From JBBRQP01 sp038226175 (lineage in GTDB: Bacteria; Cyanobacteriota; Cyanobacteriia; Gloeobacterales; Anthocerotibacteraceae), in assembly GCA_038226175.1 (NCBI GenBank), contig JBBRQP010000008.1, positions 4,885 through 68,884 of the forward strand: a stretch of 64,000 bases of DNA. The letters are read 5' to 3'. Below are positions 7,985 to 16,911 of this stretch, piece by piece (within the stretch, counting starts at the first letter, position 1; each line of letters opens with the position of its first letter). The notes below the pieces were generated by a model. The model was not told the origin of the DNA, did no database searches, and worked only from the letters and a program-made list of their open reading frames with translations. The translations under genes and the position numbers were made by a program.

Positions 7985-8608
7985 TTATTCAGCTTGCTTG
8001 CGCATTTTAAGCTTTTGAGCCTGCTGGCGTGTCCAGCCAATTGCAATCAGACTTAGGCTCAGTAGCCCGCTCGCGCCCAATTTTAGCGGGTCAAGATTGG
8101 TTCCTAGATAATGAACGCCGACGATCAGAGTATGCAAAACAGCAAGTAGCGCAACAGGAATTATGAGTTGGTGTAAACGATACCAGTTACGCCCCAAAAC
8201 GATCACGGCTTGGTTAAAACTAGTCAAAGCCAGCGGAATCATCAAAATTACGGACCCTATACCCAAACCAATCCCCGCTTGGAGCCACGGTACGAGAAAT
8301 AAAATTCCTTCCCAACTTTCACCAAGATTATGATCAACGGAACTAAAGGTATGGGTTACGGCAAAGCCAAACGTCAGTAACCCGAGCCAGCGGCGTTCGG
8401 AGCGCAATTGGGGTAGCCACTGTTGAGCCGAGGCTGCAAGTAGCAATAAGGCTAAACCTAGTAAGGCCAGATGTCCTTGGATTTCGCTAATACGCTGACC
8501 CCAGAGATGATCATCCACGCCAAACCAGTCAGCAATGACCAATCCGACCCAGGCTAAACCTAGGCTCAGTGAGAGTACCGGCCATAACCAGCGACGCACC
8601 AACTCCAT
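7985..8608 (-). CDS. Ferric-reductase-like / cytochrome b561-like membrane protein
   Basis: This 207-residue protein has about six hydrophobic segments and almost no soluble part. Histidines at residues 46, 86, 146, 159 and 166 lie within or at the ends of the helices (QGHLALLG, VTHTF, YRLHQLI, VLHTLIVGVHYLG). This spacing resembles the haem-ligating pairs of ferric reductase-like (YedZ/MsrQ/b561) domains. It lacks the flavin/NADPH domain of complete ferric reductases, so it would need a partner for electrons. It starts 46 bp downstream of the stop of the TonB-dependent receptor gene on the same strand, which supports a role in iron reduction at the inner membrane during uptake (inference). 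Confidence 0.65.
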   Translation of the reverse strand: MELVRRWLWPVLSLSLGLAWVGLVIADWFGVDDHLWGQRISEIQGHLALLGLALLLLAASAQQWLPQLRSERRWLGLLTFGFAVTHTFSSVDHNLGESWEGILFLVPWLQAGIGLGIGSVILMIPLALTSFNQAVIVLGRNWYRLHQLIIPVALLAVLHTLIVGVHYLGTNLDPLKLGASGLLSLSLIAIGWTRQQAQKLKMRKQAE

Positions 8609-8653
8609 GACATCACGTAAGACTCGACTGCTATCTTACAACCGATGCTTATG

Positions 8654-11008
8654 CTAAAAATGTGTTTCCACGCCTAGGGTGAAGTTTGCCGGGGGCGCAC
8701 CATTACCGTAGTTGCGTTCGTAGGCAAGATTAGTCAAGTTATTGAGGAAACCATTCAGGGCAACATTAGGACTCAGAGGAATATGGAAGGTCAAGTCAAG
8801 AGTGAGATAGCCAGGTAACAAGGAGCCGGGAGCCAAGTAGCCAATATTAGGAATCAAATTGCCCGTTGGAAAGGTCGCCAGATCACCATTGGGTGTAAAA
8901 CCAACGCTCGGCCCTAGGTGATAAGGGTCACTTGGGCGCAGACCCTGGAAATTACTAAATAGCGCGAACCGCCAGTCACCGGGAGAAGCAAAGGTAAACC
9001 CTAGTTGTCCGCTGTGATAAGGCACCAAGGGATACTGATTTTGGTCGAGTTCTGGTTTGAAACCTTGGGTAATCCGGGCATCGGTGTAGGTTTCTGTACC
9101 AAAAAATGTCCAACCGGGCGCAAACCGCCAATCGAAGCTCAACTCAAAACCCGTAAACTTAGTCTGTGGAAAATTGACCCTGACCAGATCACCTAGGGCA
9201 TAGCCTTGATCAATGAGTCCTTGGTCTTGGGGAGCAATACTGCCATCTTGCAAAGGATTGATACGGTTGTAAGCAAGCAAATTTTGAATATCATTCACGA
9301 AATAGGCTCCACGCACCGTCAGATTAGGAGCGGCTTGCCAATCAAAGCCCACATCAAAGGTTGACCCCGATTCTGGAACCAGACCCGGATTACCTTGGAT
9401 TTCGCCGTTGGCAAATAAGTCATTGAAATTGGGGGTTTTATAAACGCGGGCAAAGGAACTACGCAAGGCAAACTGAGGTGTAATACTCCACACGATACCT
9501 ACACTTGGATCAAAGGAACCAGCATAGTTCAAGCTACTCTGACCAACAAAATAGGTTGTGCTATTAAAACTATAACTATTGGCAAAAGTTCCCCGAAAGC
9601 CTAAGGTCGCTGTGATATTATCTGTTAGCTTAAAAGTCCCGACACCAAATAAAGAAGGACGATTTACCTGAGCTGTAAAAGCAATATTTTGCGTCGCCCC
9701 GGGTGTAAGTAAATCTAGGGTGAAGGAACGCCCTGACTCACGAATAAAGTCAAAGCCATAGGTTAGGTTAATGCCTGGTGTCACTTGCCAGTCGTGTTGA
9801 ATACGGGCATTGAGAACCGTGATTTGTGTGGTTTTATCTAGTTCACGAATAAAGTCAGAGTTGACATCGGTTTCGGTGGTAAATCCGGTATCATAGCCTA
9901 GCCGAATCTTTAGGTTAGAATCGTCCCCTTCACCAAGCTTGCGGTCTAAGGTAAACGCCGTCCCAAAATAGTCAATACGAATCTGAGGGCGCGTTTCGTC
10001 ATTTAGACCCAATTCAGTTGCTGTACAAAAAGGATCTTGGATACAGCCAGAGTTACCCGAAGTTTGGATGGCAGTACGCGGGTCTACCAGAGAAAATAAG
10101 TTAACGCCCCGAATACCCCGGCGCAGATAGGTAGTTGATTTTAGGGTCGTGCGCTGATCAATATCCCAATCAAAATTAACCCCAAAAGTCGAGCTGCTGA
10201 CTTCACCACCGGGACGAATCCCCGTCAGCGTCTGAGCCGGATAATTAACCCCAAACAGGGTGCGGTCATCGCGGTTTACTTGATAGGCATAATTATTATT
10301 ACTATTAAACGTAGTGGCAAATAAGGCATAGCGGAAATTATCACTTAGTGGCCCGCCGATACGCGCACTATATTGACTAAAGCCATAACTCCCAAAGGTC
10401 ACATTACTATCGACTTCAAATTTTTTGGGTGTGGTGCGCGGAATAATATTAATTGCGCCGCCGACTGCCGTACTGCCATAAAGGACTGAAGATGCGCCCC
10501 CTTTGAGGACTTCGATGCGTTCGATATCATAAACGGGTAACTCTGCTAAGTCTACGTGCTCTTGATTGAGGTTATTTACCGAACGTCCGTCAATCAGTAA
10601 CCCAGTACTAGTCGTCGGCAAACCCCGAATAAAGTAAGTGCTATGCACATCTTCGCCCGCTCCCCACATATTGCTCACTACCCCTGGCACACCGCGCAAA
10701 GCGTCCCCCACCTGACGTGAGCCCTTACGCTCAATTTCTTGGGTATTGACCACATAGATACTGCTGGTGGTCTCACGGGCTTTGACTTTGCGTCCGAGGC
10801 TCGCAGTAACCGTGACTTCATCCAAAATATCTACAGGTTCGTCATCTTGATCAGCATCAGCTACCAGATTAGGTAGCGGTTTACCACCCTGTGCTAACGT
10901 CAAATCCTTAGCCTGAGAAGAAATAGACGGAACTGGAACAGCGGTTTGTGACTGCACGCCTAAGACATTTGCCCATACCAAAAGAGCTACCAAACCACTT
11001 CGCGACAT
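8654..11008 (-). CDS. TonB-dependent outer-membrane receptor (iron uptake)
   Basis: This 784-residue protein starts with a signal peptide (MSRSGLVALLVWANVLGVQS), a linker and a TonB-box-like DEVTVTA. The plug domain has SSIYVVNTQEIERKG, LRGVPGVVSN, YFIRGLPTTSTGLLIDG and YGSTAVGGAINII. A long beta-barrel follows, with repeated YxxG strands and a C-terminal phenylalanine (GVETHF). Such receptors import ferric siderophores, haem or cobalamin using TonB energy. The ligand cannot be told from sequence. It is paralogous to the receptor at 11949-14120, sharing plug motifs nearly word for word. A Fur-box-like sequence lies 33-51 bp upstream of its start, so iron repression is likely. Confidence 0.93.
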   Translation of the reverse strand: MSRSGLVALLVWANVLGVQSQTAVPVPSISSQAKDLTLAQGGKPLPNLVADADQDDEPVDILDEVTVTASLGRKVKARETTSSIYVVNTQEIERKGSRQVGDALRGVPGVVSNMWGAGEDVHSTYFIRGLPTTSTGLLIDGRSVNNLNQEHVDLAELPVYDIERIEVLKGGASSVLYGSTAVGGAINIIPRTTPKKFEVDSNVTFGSYGFSQYSARIGGPLSDNFRYALFATTFNSNNNYAYQVNRDDRTLFGVNYPAQTLTGIRPGGEVSSSTFGVNFDWDIDQRTTLKSTTYLRRGIRGVNLFSLVDPRTAIQTSGNSGCIQDPFCTATELGLNDETRPQIRIDYFGTAFTLDRKLGEGDDSNLKIRLGYDTGFTTETDVNSDFIRELDKTTQITVLNARIQHDWQVTPGINLTYGFDFIRESGRSFTLDLLTPGATQNIAFTAQVNRPSLFGVGTFKLTDNITATLGFRGTFANSYSFNSTTYFVGQSSLNYAGSFDPSVGIVWSITPQFALRSSFARVYKTPNFNDLFANGEIQGNPGLVPESGSTFDVGFDWQAAPNLTVRGAYFVNDIQNLLAYNRINPLQDGSIAPQDQGLIDQGYALGDLVRVNFPQTKFTGFELSFDWRFAPGWTFFGTETYTDARITQGFKPELDQNQYPLVPYHSGQLGFTFASPGDWRFALFSNFQGLRPSDPYHLGPSVGFTPNGDLATFPTGNLIPNIGYLAPGSLLPGYLTLDLTFHIPLSPNVALNGFLNNLTNLAYERNYGNGAPPANFTLGVETHF

Positions 11009-11040
11009 GACACACCCTCAGAGATGAAAACGAGTCCGAG

Positions 11041-11059
11041 AACAAGAATGATTCTCAAA
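11041..11059 (-). promoter_or_regulatory. Candidate Fur box upstream of the TonB-dependent receptor gene
   Basis: On the minus strand the sequence contains TGAGAAT-C-ATTCTTG. This fits the 7-1-7 Fur pattern (TGATAAT-N-ATTATCA) at 11 of 14 arm positions and is flanked by A/T-rich sequence. It sits about 33-51 bp before the receptor ATG at 11008, where it would overlap the promoter. A Fur-family regulator is encoded at 3277-3699. Site assignment is by consensus only. Confidence 0.5.
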
Positions 11060-11151
11060 ATCTCTGGTTACTATAACATGTCTACCCAGCTTGGCAAGTT
11101 AAGGCTCAGGTTTGAACCTCAACTCTTCGCCCGACGATCCCCCCTTTCCTT

Positions 11152-11805
11152 TTAACTGCGCGCCTTGATCACTGCCATACGCGCCCGAAAAGCCGCTAAA
11201 TCCGCCGCCTTAGGCTCGGTTTGCACCCACGAGTCCCGCCCAGATAGCCGCTTACTCCACTGCTGTAACCGTGGGTAGTCATCCAACAATACCTGTACTC
11301 CCGGCAAGCGTGGCACTACAGTTCCCGCTACCACCTCGGCTAGGGTAAACTGTTCTCCCGCAAAGTAGGGTTGATCCCCAAGCAGACTCTCAAAAAAGGC
11401 AAGTACCGTCGTGATGCGCTGACGAGCTTCCTGAGCCGTGGCTTGCTCGATCACTGCACCCATATTTTGGCGAATAAGCATCCCAAAAGGTGGTACTAGT
11501 TCATTAATTGTGACCATTTCCACCATGCGTACCACAGCCACAGCCTTGGGTTCGGTCGGCAGCAGGGCTGGTGAAGGGTAACGTGCCTCTAGGTAGTCAA
11601 GGATCGCTAGGGACTCCAACACCCGTACCTCACCATCTAGCAAAAGTGGGATGTGATGAAAAGGGTTGAGCGTAAGAAAATCTGGTTGGAACTGGTCGCC
11701 ATCTAATCGCATCTCGATAGTTTCAAAGGTTAGCCCTTTTTCTAGCAGGGCAATCAGGATACGGCGTGAGTTGAAGGAGACCGTCAAGTGGTAGAGCGTG
11801 ATCAT
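11152..11805 (-). CDS. Glutathione S-transferase family protein
   Basis: This 217-residue cytosolic protein has a thioredoxin-like N-terminal domain (MITLYHLTVSFNSRRILIAL, then NPFHHIPLLLDGEVRVLESLAILDYLEARYP). It contains the conserved cis-proline (HHIPLL) and the glutathione-binding ES pair. A helical C-terminal domain follows with the N-capping motif FTLAEVVAG. The class-specific catalytic residue near the N-terminus is Ser10 or Ser13. The substrate is unknown. It lies between the two TonB-dependent receptors and is divergent from the second. No functional link to iron uptake is evident beyond position. Confidence 0.88.
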   Translation of the reverse strand: MITLYHLTVSFNSRRILIALLEKGLTFETIEMRLDGDQFQPDFLTLNPFHHIPLLLDGEVRVLESLAILDYLEARYPSPALLPTEPKAVAVVRMVEMVTINELVPPFGMLIRQNMGAVIEQATAQEARQRITTVLAFFESLLGDQPYFAGEQFTLAEVVAGTVVPRLPGVQVLLDDYPRLQQWSKRLSGRDSWVQTEPKAADLAAFRARMAVIKARS

Positions 11806-11948
11806 GGAAATCCTTGATATCTGGCAGGTTTATTCTATCTCTGTGTTCTTTTGCAGACTTCACCCGCTAATTCCCAATTTGCTAGTCCTTTTCACCAAAA
11901 TCAAAAGCTGTAATATCATGAAAAATGAAAAGAAAATGAAAGTTTACA

Positions 11949-14120
11949 ATGACCCCACTGCTGCTTTTGCCTCTCGCCAAGATTACTATTGCCATAGTTC
12001 TAAGTGTAGCTTTTACCACCACCAGTCAAGCACAGCCTTTACCAAAGCCAGAAGTTATCTCAACCCGTGCTGCCGATTTGTTAGCACAATCACCTAATAA
12101 CGAGAGTGCTCTAGATGACGACGAAAATGTTGATCTGCTCGCTGAGTTTACGATCACAGGTAGTCAAGTACGTAGACCCCGTAGTGAAACGACAACGCCA
12201 GTTTATGTAATTGATCGCGCTGAGATCGAACAAAAAGGTGCCCGAACTTTGGGGGATGTCATTCGCAATACGCCAGGGGTAACCTCCAATATTTCTGGGG
12301 CCGGTTCAGATGTTCATAATGGCTATTTTATTCGAGGTTTACCGACAACGAGTACAGCAATCTTAGTCGATGGCAGACCTATTACCAACCTCAATCAAGA
12401 ACACTATGATCCCGGTGAGATTTCGATTTTTGAAGCGGAACGTGTTGAAGTTATGCCCAGTGGCGGCACGACGCTTTATGGCAGTACTGCACTCGGTGGC
12501 GTCATCAATGTCATTACCCGCCAACCCACTAAACCTGCTGAAGTTGTGGCAAGTACCGAATTTGGTAGTTATGGTTATAGCAAATACTCAGCCAGTTATC
12601 GGGGTAAGAGTGGCTCTTGGCTCTACAGTCTGTCTACTGAAAACTTTAATACGCTCAATAATTTCCCCTACGAAGTCGAGCGACCTACAGGCACCTTACG
12701 TGGTATCAGACCCGGAGGCGATGTCAATAGTCGCAGCTATCAGGGTAAACTAGGCTATGAGTTGGATTCGCGTAATACTTTAACGCTATCCGGTATCTTG
12801 CAAAACAGTTACAAAGGTATCTCTCCTGTCTCAATTATCGATGACCGCCAAAATGTCTATAACGGTCTTAGTGCCGATCAGTTAGGTCTCAATGATGATC
12901 ATAAGTCTCGCTTAAATACTGATAGTTACGGTCTGGCTTTGACCTGGGATAGCAAGTTAGGTAAGGGTGATGATTCACAACTGCAAACTCGTATCTCACT
13001 AGACCGTGCTCTCAACCGTGAAGTTGCCGCTGGTGGCGAAGATTTTAGGACAGAAATTTATCTTTTGGGGATACGCTCCAGTCATAGTTGGCAACTAAAT
13101 CCCAACTGGCGCATCACCTATGGTTTTGATTACCTCAAAGAAATGGGACGCTCAGAAGTCCTCAGTAGTAATGAACTCGACTATGATACGAGCTTAGAGC
13201 GTCCTGCACTCTTTGTCCTCAATGATGTCAAACTAACCAGTAATCTGTTTTTGTCGGCAGGGGGACGCTATAGCTTGACCGACAAATACGGCAACTCCCT
13301 TGACCCAAACCTTGGTTTACGCTGGCAAATGACCCCAACCTTTGCCTTGCGCACTAATTTTAATCGGGGTTTTAAGGCTCCCAATTTCCATGATTTATTT
13401 GGCAAAACTGTCCATAAAGGCAACCCCAATCTCTTGCCAGAACGCGGCTCTTTTTGGGATGCGGGTGTGGATTGGCAACCTAGTCCAAAAACAAACTTGG
13501 GTGTTACAGGATTTATCTCAGATGTTCGTAATCTCGCCTCCTTAAGTTTGGTTGACCCGCGCCAGCCCGATTTTGCCGAATTTACGGCGCTAGGTTATGT
13601 CAATGGTGACCGGGTACGGGTTAATTACCCCTCGGTTTATAATTCTGGTTTTGAGATGAGCTTTGACTGGCAACTCAGTCCAAACTGGAAATTTTTCTTG
13701 ACAGAAACTTATACCGATGCCCGGATTATTAACTCGGGACGGCCTGAGATTGATCAAACTCAATACGCCTTAGTTCCTTTTCATATGGGCAGAGTCGGAT
13801 TTAGCTACGAAGAGCCCATCGGATTTCGAGCAGCTTTATTTACCAATTTTGTAGGACAACGCTCCGTTGATACCTATCATGTGGGGCCTGCCGATGTTGA
13901 AGTAGATCCGGGGATATTTATTTCTCAAGTTGCCAAGTTACCCACAGGCAGCACGATTCCTGGCTATATGACCTTAGATTTATCCCTACGCTTCCCATTG
14001 GCCTCGGGGCTAATTTTGAATGCTTATATAGATAATTTGCTCAATACTTATTACGAGCGTTCCTACGGCGGTCCAGCGCCGGGGACTAACTTTCGAGTCG
14101 GGCTAACTTCGACTTTCTAA
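11949..14120 (+). CDS. Second TonB-dependent outer-membrane receptor
   Basis: This 723-residue receptor starts with the signal peptide MTPLLLLPLAKITIAIVLSV and continues with a linker. Its plug has EFTITGSQVRRPRSETTTPV, VIRNTPGVTSN, YFIRGLPTTSTAILVDG and YGSTALGGVINVI. The barrel ends in the outer-membrane signature NFRVGLTSTF. Plug and barrel motifs (FGSYGYSKYSA, NYPSVYNSGFEMSFDW, TETYTDARI) closely parallel those of the receptor at 8654-11008, so the two arose by duplication and probably take related but different ferric chelates. I saw no convincing Fur box in its short upstream region (11806-11948). It ends 2 bp before the convergent mtnP stop. Confidence 0.93.
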   Translation: MTPLLLLPLAKITIAIVLSVAFTTTSQAQPLPKPEVISTRAADLLAQSPNNESALDDDENVDLLAEFTITGSQVRRPRSETTTPVYVIDRAEIEQKGARTLGDVIRNTPGVTSNISGAGSDVHNGYFIRGLPTTSTAILVDGRPITNLNQEHYDPGEISIFEAERVEVMPSGGTTLYGSTALGGVINVITRQPTKPAEVVASTEFGSYGYSKYSASYRGKSGSWLYSLSTENFNTLNNFPYEVERPTGTLRGIRPGGDVNSRSYQGKLGYELDSRNTLTLSGILQNSYKGISPVSIIDDRQNVYNGLSADQLGLNDDHKSRLNTDSYGLALTWDSKLGKGDDSQLQTRISLDRALNREVAAGGEDFRTEIYLLGIRSSHSWQLNPNWRITYGFDYLKEMGRSEVLSSNELDYDTSLERPALFVLNDVKLTSNLFLSAGGRYSLTDKYGNSLDPNLGLRWQMTPTFALRTNFNRGFKAPNFHDLFGKTVHKGNPNLLPERGSFWDAGVDWQPSPKTNLGVTGFISDVRNLASLSLVDPRQPDFAEFTALGYVNGDRVRVNYPSVYNSGFEMSFDWQLSPNWKFFLTETYTDARIINSGRPEIDQTQYALVPFHMGRVGFSYEEPIGFRAALFTNFVGQRSVDTYHVGPADVEVDPGIFISQVAKLPTGSTIPGYMTLDLSLRFPLASGLILNAYIDNLLNTYYERSYGGPAPGTNFRVGLTSTF

Positions 14121-14121
14121 T

Positions 14122-15000
14122 TTAGGCCAGTAAATATTTTTGCAGGAGCGGAGCCAATTTTTGGGCTGTAGCCACAGGGATCTGGTCAATCGGTGTGAGT
14201 AAAGCATTTTTGAGCGCAGAGTGAGCCGCACAGACGGGTAGGCTAACGCCAAGACGTGGGATTACGGCTGCGAGAATACGCTGGGCAAGGGTAACATTTT
14301 GATGCAGATAGGCCATAATTTGTTCGACTGTGACCGCGCCATGATCCGGGTGCCAACAGTCATAGTCCGTGACCCAAGCTAGCGTACTGTAGGCAATTTC
14401 CGCCTCACGGCTGAGTTTGGCTTCTTGCACATTGGTCATGCCAATCACCTCCATGCCCCAACGCCGATAAACCATCGACTCGGCATAGGTCGAAAAAGCC
14501 GGGCCTTCCATACATAAATATGTTCCCCCTTGATGAACCTGCGCACTTCCTAACTCTAATTGCTGACAAGTTTCACTAATTAGCGCAACTAATTCGAGAC
14601 TTATCGGCTGGGCAAAACTAACATGGGCGACAACGCCATCACCAAAAAATGTCGATGGACGTTGGCGCGTCCAATCAAAAAACTGATCTACCAAAACCAA
14701 GTCACCGGGACGATAGTTTTCTTGTAGAGAACCAACTGCTGAAACTGCCAAGATATAGGATACGCCTAGGGTTTTGAGCGCGTAAATATTCGCTCGATAA
14801 GGAACTTCGGTGGGTAAAAGCTGATGATGACGACCATGGCGCGGCAAAAAAGCGGCCGTGATCCCGTCAATTTCACCTAAAACCAGTTGATCTGAGGGTT
14901 TCCCAAAGGGCGTTGTAATATCGACGTGCCGTATATTTGTGAGCCCCGGCATCTGATATAAACCACTACCGCCAATAACTGCAATCTGAGCTTGGGTCAT
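14122..15000 (-). CDS. mtnP: S-methyl-5'-thioadenosine phosphorylase
   Basis: This 292-residue protein belongs to the PNP/MTAP family. The phosphate-binding IGGSGLYQMPGL is near residue 9, and DQLVLGEIDGITAAFLPRHG, NIYALKTLGV and AVSAVGSLQE follow. The MTAP-type substrate loop has TYLCMEGPAFSTYAESMVYR and VIGMTNVQEAKLSREAEI, and WVTDYDCWH ends the core. It cleaves methylthioadenosine (from polyamine and related synthesis) to adenine and methylthioribose-1-phosphate, the entry to methionine salvage. Length is normal. It converges with the second receptor gene with only 1 bp between them. Confidence 0.92.
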   Translation of the reverse strand: MTQAQIAVIGGSGLYQMPGLTNIRHVDITTPFGKPSDQLVLGEIDGITAAFLPRHGRHHQLLPTEVPYRANIYALKTLGVSYILAVSAVGSLQENYRPGDLVLVDQFFDWTRQRPSTFFGDGVVAHVSFAQPISLELVALISETCQQLELGSAQVHQGGTYLCMEGPAFSTYAESMVYRRWGMEVIGMTNVQEAKLSREAEIAYSTLAWVTDYDCWHPDHGAVTVEQIMAYLHQNVTLAQRILAAVIPRLGVSLPVCAAHSALKNALLTPIDQIPVATAQKLAPLLQKYLLA

Positions 15001-15157
15001 ATTCTCACTCCCGGTTATCTGAGTTCAATTGTGCTGTGTCAGGGGTAACTTAGAACAAAATACCGATAGTCTTTCACAAATCGAATCGTCAATATAGGAG
15101 CGACTACAAACATAGAATTAGCCAAAAAGGCATAAAAAGGATGTATTATTCATTAAT

Positions 15158-15889
15158 ATGAAGGAATTTACCCTCTACCCGCAAGCACCTATTACAGAAG
15201 CAATAATTGACTTTCAGGTGCAGCTACCTGAAAACAGCAACCTTGATCAACTTTTAAGAGTAAGAGATTTTACTAAAACCGACTACCCTGTGCAGCAGTC
15301 ATTGGAACAAATTAGTGGACAGATAGGCCAGGTTGTCAGTCTTGAAAAGTCTCACGTTGGCTATCAATTTTCTAACGCAGACAATAAGCAAGTATTTCGG
15401 GCTACTCTTAGAGGATTTTCATTCCACCGACTTGCTCCGTACAGTGGCTGGGCATTATTCAAAAATGAAGCTCATCGGTTATGGACTATTTACAAAAAAT
15501 CACTCACACCATTCATGATAAAAAGAGTAAGTCTACGGTATGTCAACCATTTAAATTTACCTTTGCAAATAGACGGCTCTCTAAATTTTCAGGACTATCT
15601 TACTGTGGTGCCCCCTGTACCTACCTCTATTTCCCAAGGCGTCAGCAGCTACCTTATCCAACTCCTACTGCCTCAACCAGAGATTGAAAGCATGTTGATG
15701 CTCAATCATGCGGTTGTTGAGTCGCCAAATCCAGATTTTGTCTCTGTCGTTCTAGATATTGAGATTTATCACGAAAAAGATATGGACAATGGGCAACAGG
15801 TTTGGGATATTTTAGAGTTATGCCGTAACCGCAAAAATCAAGTTTTTGAGGAATGCATCACCGACCAAACTAGGGAGCTTTTTAAATGA
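15158..15889 (+). CDS. TIGR04255 family protein of unknown function
   Basis: This 243-residue protein starts with the family hallmark PQAPITEAIIDFQVQLP. Central blocks are SGWALFKNEAHRLWTIYKK and IKRVSLRYVNHLNLP, and the C-terminal half reads VVLDIEIYHEKDMDNGQQVW. TIGR04255 proteins are widespread but scattered and have no known function. It has no signal peptide or membrane segments. It is the first gene of a tight three-gene cassette (15158-16740): the next gene overlaps its stop (ATGA at 15886-15889). The cassette looks clearly richer in A+T than the mtnP and cpcS genes on either side, which suggests horizontal acquisition. A defence or stress role is a guess from context. Confidence 0.75.
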   Translation: MKEFTLYPQAPITEAIIDFQVQLPENSNLDQLLRVRDFTKTDYPVQQSLEQISGQIGQVVSLEKSHVGYQFSNADNKQVFRATLRGFSFHRLAPYSGWALFKNEAHRLWTIYKKSLTPFMIKRVSLRYVNHLNLPLQIDGSLNFQDYLTVVPPVPTSISQGVSSYLIQLLLPQPEIESMLMLNHAVVESPNPDFVSVVLDIEIYHEKDMDNGQQVWDILELCRNRKNQVFEECITDQTRELFK

Positions 15890-16218
15890 GCTTATACTAT
15901 CCTTCCCTTCCTGCACATGCTGACCCGTTTAAGTGGCATCGCCAAGAAATCTCTTTACATAGCTTAGAAGGTAAAGCTTTACAAAATAAAGAGCGTACAG
16001 CTTTCTTTGATACTCAAAAAACAGCCTGTGGCACTGCTACTAAGCATTTTTTTAGGGTTGTTGAAAGCGAAGTCTCTGTTGAAAAAGTAGTAGATGAAGA
16101 CGACTTTTCGTATAACTCTATACCTGCTAAAGAAAGACGATTTATCAATGTGCGATTTGTTCATCGAGGGCGTAGGCTCGCCAAGCCCTATAGCCTAGAA
16201 GATGAAAATGAAGAATGA
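15886..16218 (+). CDS. Hypothetical protein, middle gene of the TIGR04255 cassette
   Basis: This 110-residue protein is not one I recognise. It is hydrophilic and basic in the centre, with an acidic C-terminus (SLEDENEE) and a short acidic patch (VVDEDDFSYN). It has no signal peptide, membrane segment or catalytic motif that I can see. Its start overlaps the upstream stop by 4 bp, and only 3 bp separate it from the next gene, so translation is coupled on both sides. A small linking or antitoxin-like partner is possible but unproven. Confidence 0.6.
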   Translation: MSLYYPSLPAHADPFKWHRQEISLHSLEGKALQNKERTAFFDTQKTACGTATKHFFRVVESEVSVEKVVDEDDFSYNSIPAKERRFINVRFVHRGRRLAKPYSLEDENEE

Positions 16219-16221
16219 CCC

Positions 16222-16740
16222 ATGAGTCAGAAATCTTTTTGGGTTAAAGCACAAGGATCTTCACTCCTTCAAGGTGATCTCTTGGAAGATTGTTGGATTC
16301 CTATACTTGGCGAAGAATATGGCGAAGATGACAGTCAAATGATAATTCCCATAGATAAAGTTAACCTTATTGTCTTAACTCAAAGTTGTGATTTGGAGAA
16401 TGGCAAAGTTGACCTAGTCGCTATGTGTCCCATATTCAAGTTGATTGATTTTGAAGAGATTAATCCTAATTTTGCAAAGAAGTGGGAAGAGGTTCGTAAA
16501 GGCAGGATTGAAGGTTTACATTTACTAGCCTCCCCAACGAATCCAGAAAATAATCGTGAAGCACTAGTAGTGGATTTTCGAGAAATTTATAGCCTGCCTA
16601 TAGGATATCTAAAACGTAGAGCTACGCAAGCAGAATCTCACTGGCGTTTAGACTCTCCTTATCTAGAACACTTTTCTCAATCGTTTGCTCGATTTTTTAT
16701 GAGAGTAGGATTACCATCTGCGATTGCGCCTTTTAAATAA
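16222..16740 (+). CDS. Hypothetical protein with LTQSCDLENGK motif, third gene of the TIGR04255 cassette
   Basis: This 172-residue soluble protein is not assigned to a named family. The N-terminus reads SSLLQGDLLEDCWIPIL, and a hydrophobic strand plus motif, VNLIVLTQSCDLENGKVDLV, occupies the first half. I have a general impression that such SQSCDL-type proteins occur beside TIGR04255 genes in other bacteria. The conserved Ser-Cys-Asp after a buried strand could be a metal or catalytic site (inference). It is the last gene of the cassette. The following 171 bp before cpcS contain no gene I can support. Confidence 0.6.
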   Translation: MSQKSFWVKAQGSSLLQGDLLEDCWIPILGEEYGEDDSQMIIPIDKVNLIVLTQSCDLENGKVDLVAMCPIFKLIDFEEINPNFAKKWEEVRKGRIEGLHLLASPTNPENNREALVVDFREIYSLPIGYLKRRATQAESHWRLDSPYLEHFSQSFARFFMRVGLPSAIAPFK

Positions 16741-16911
16741 TAGTCAGCTCTCGCGTGACCAGACAACACTACAAACAAAAGCATTAGAGAGGTGTTGATG
16801 CGTTGCCAGGACGTAGATTAAGCAAGCCACCGCCCAGATAGTTTTTCAGTCATACCTTTTCCAGTTGGGCTTGATGAGGCACAATGATAAGAAGCAATCA
16901 GGAAACAATCG

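Noticed and set aside
11798..12097. Plus-strand frame with a basic, Cys-rich translation at the start of the second TonB receptor
   Set aside because: It overlaps the receptor signal peptide and plug start in another frame, and its composition is not protein-like.
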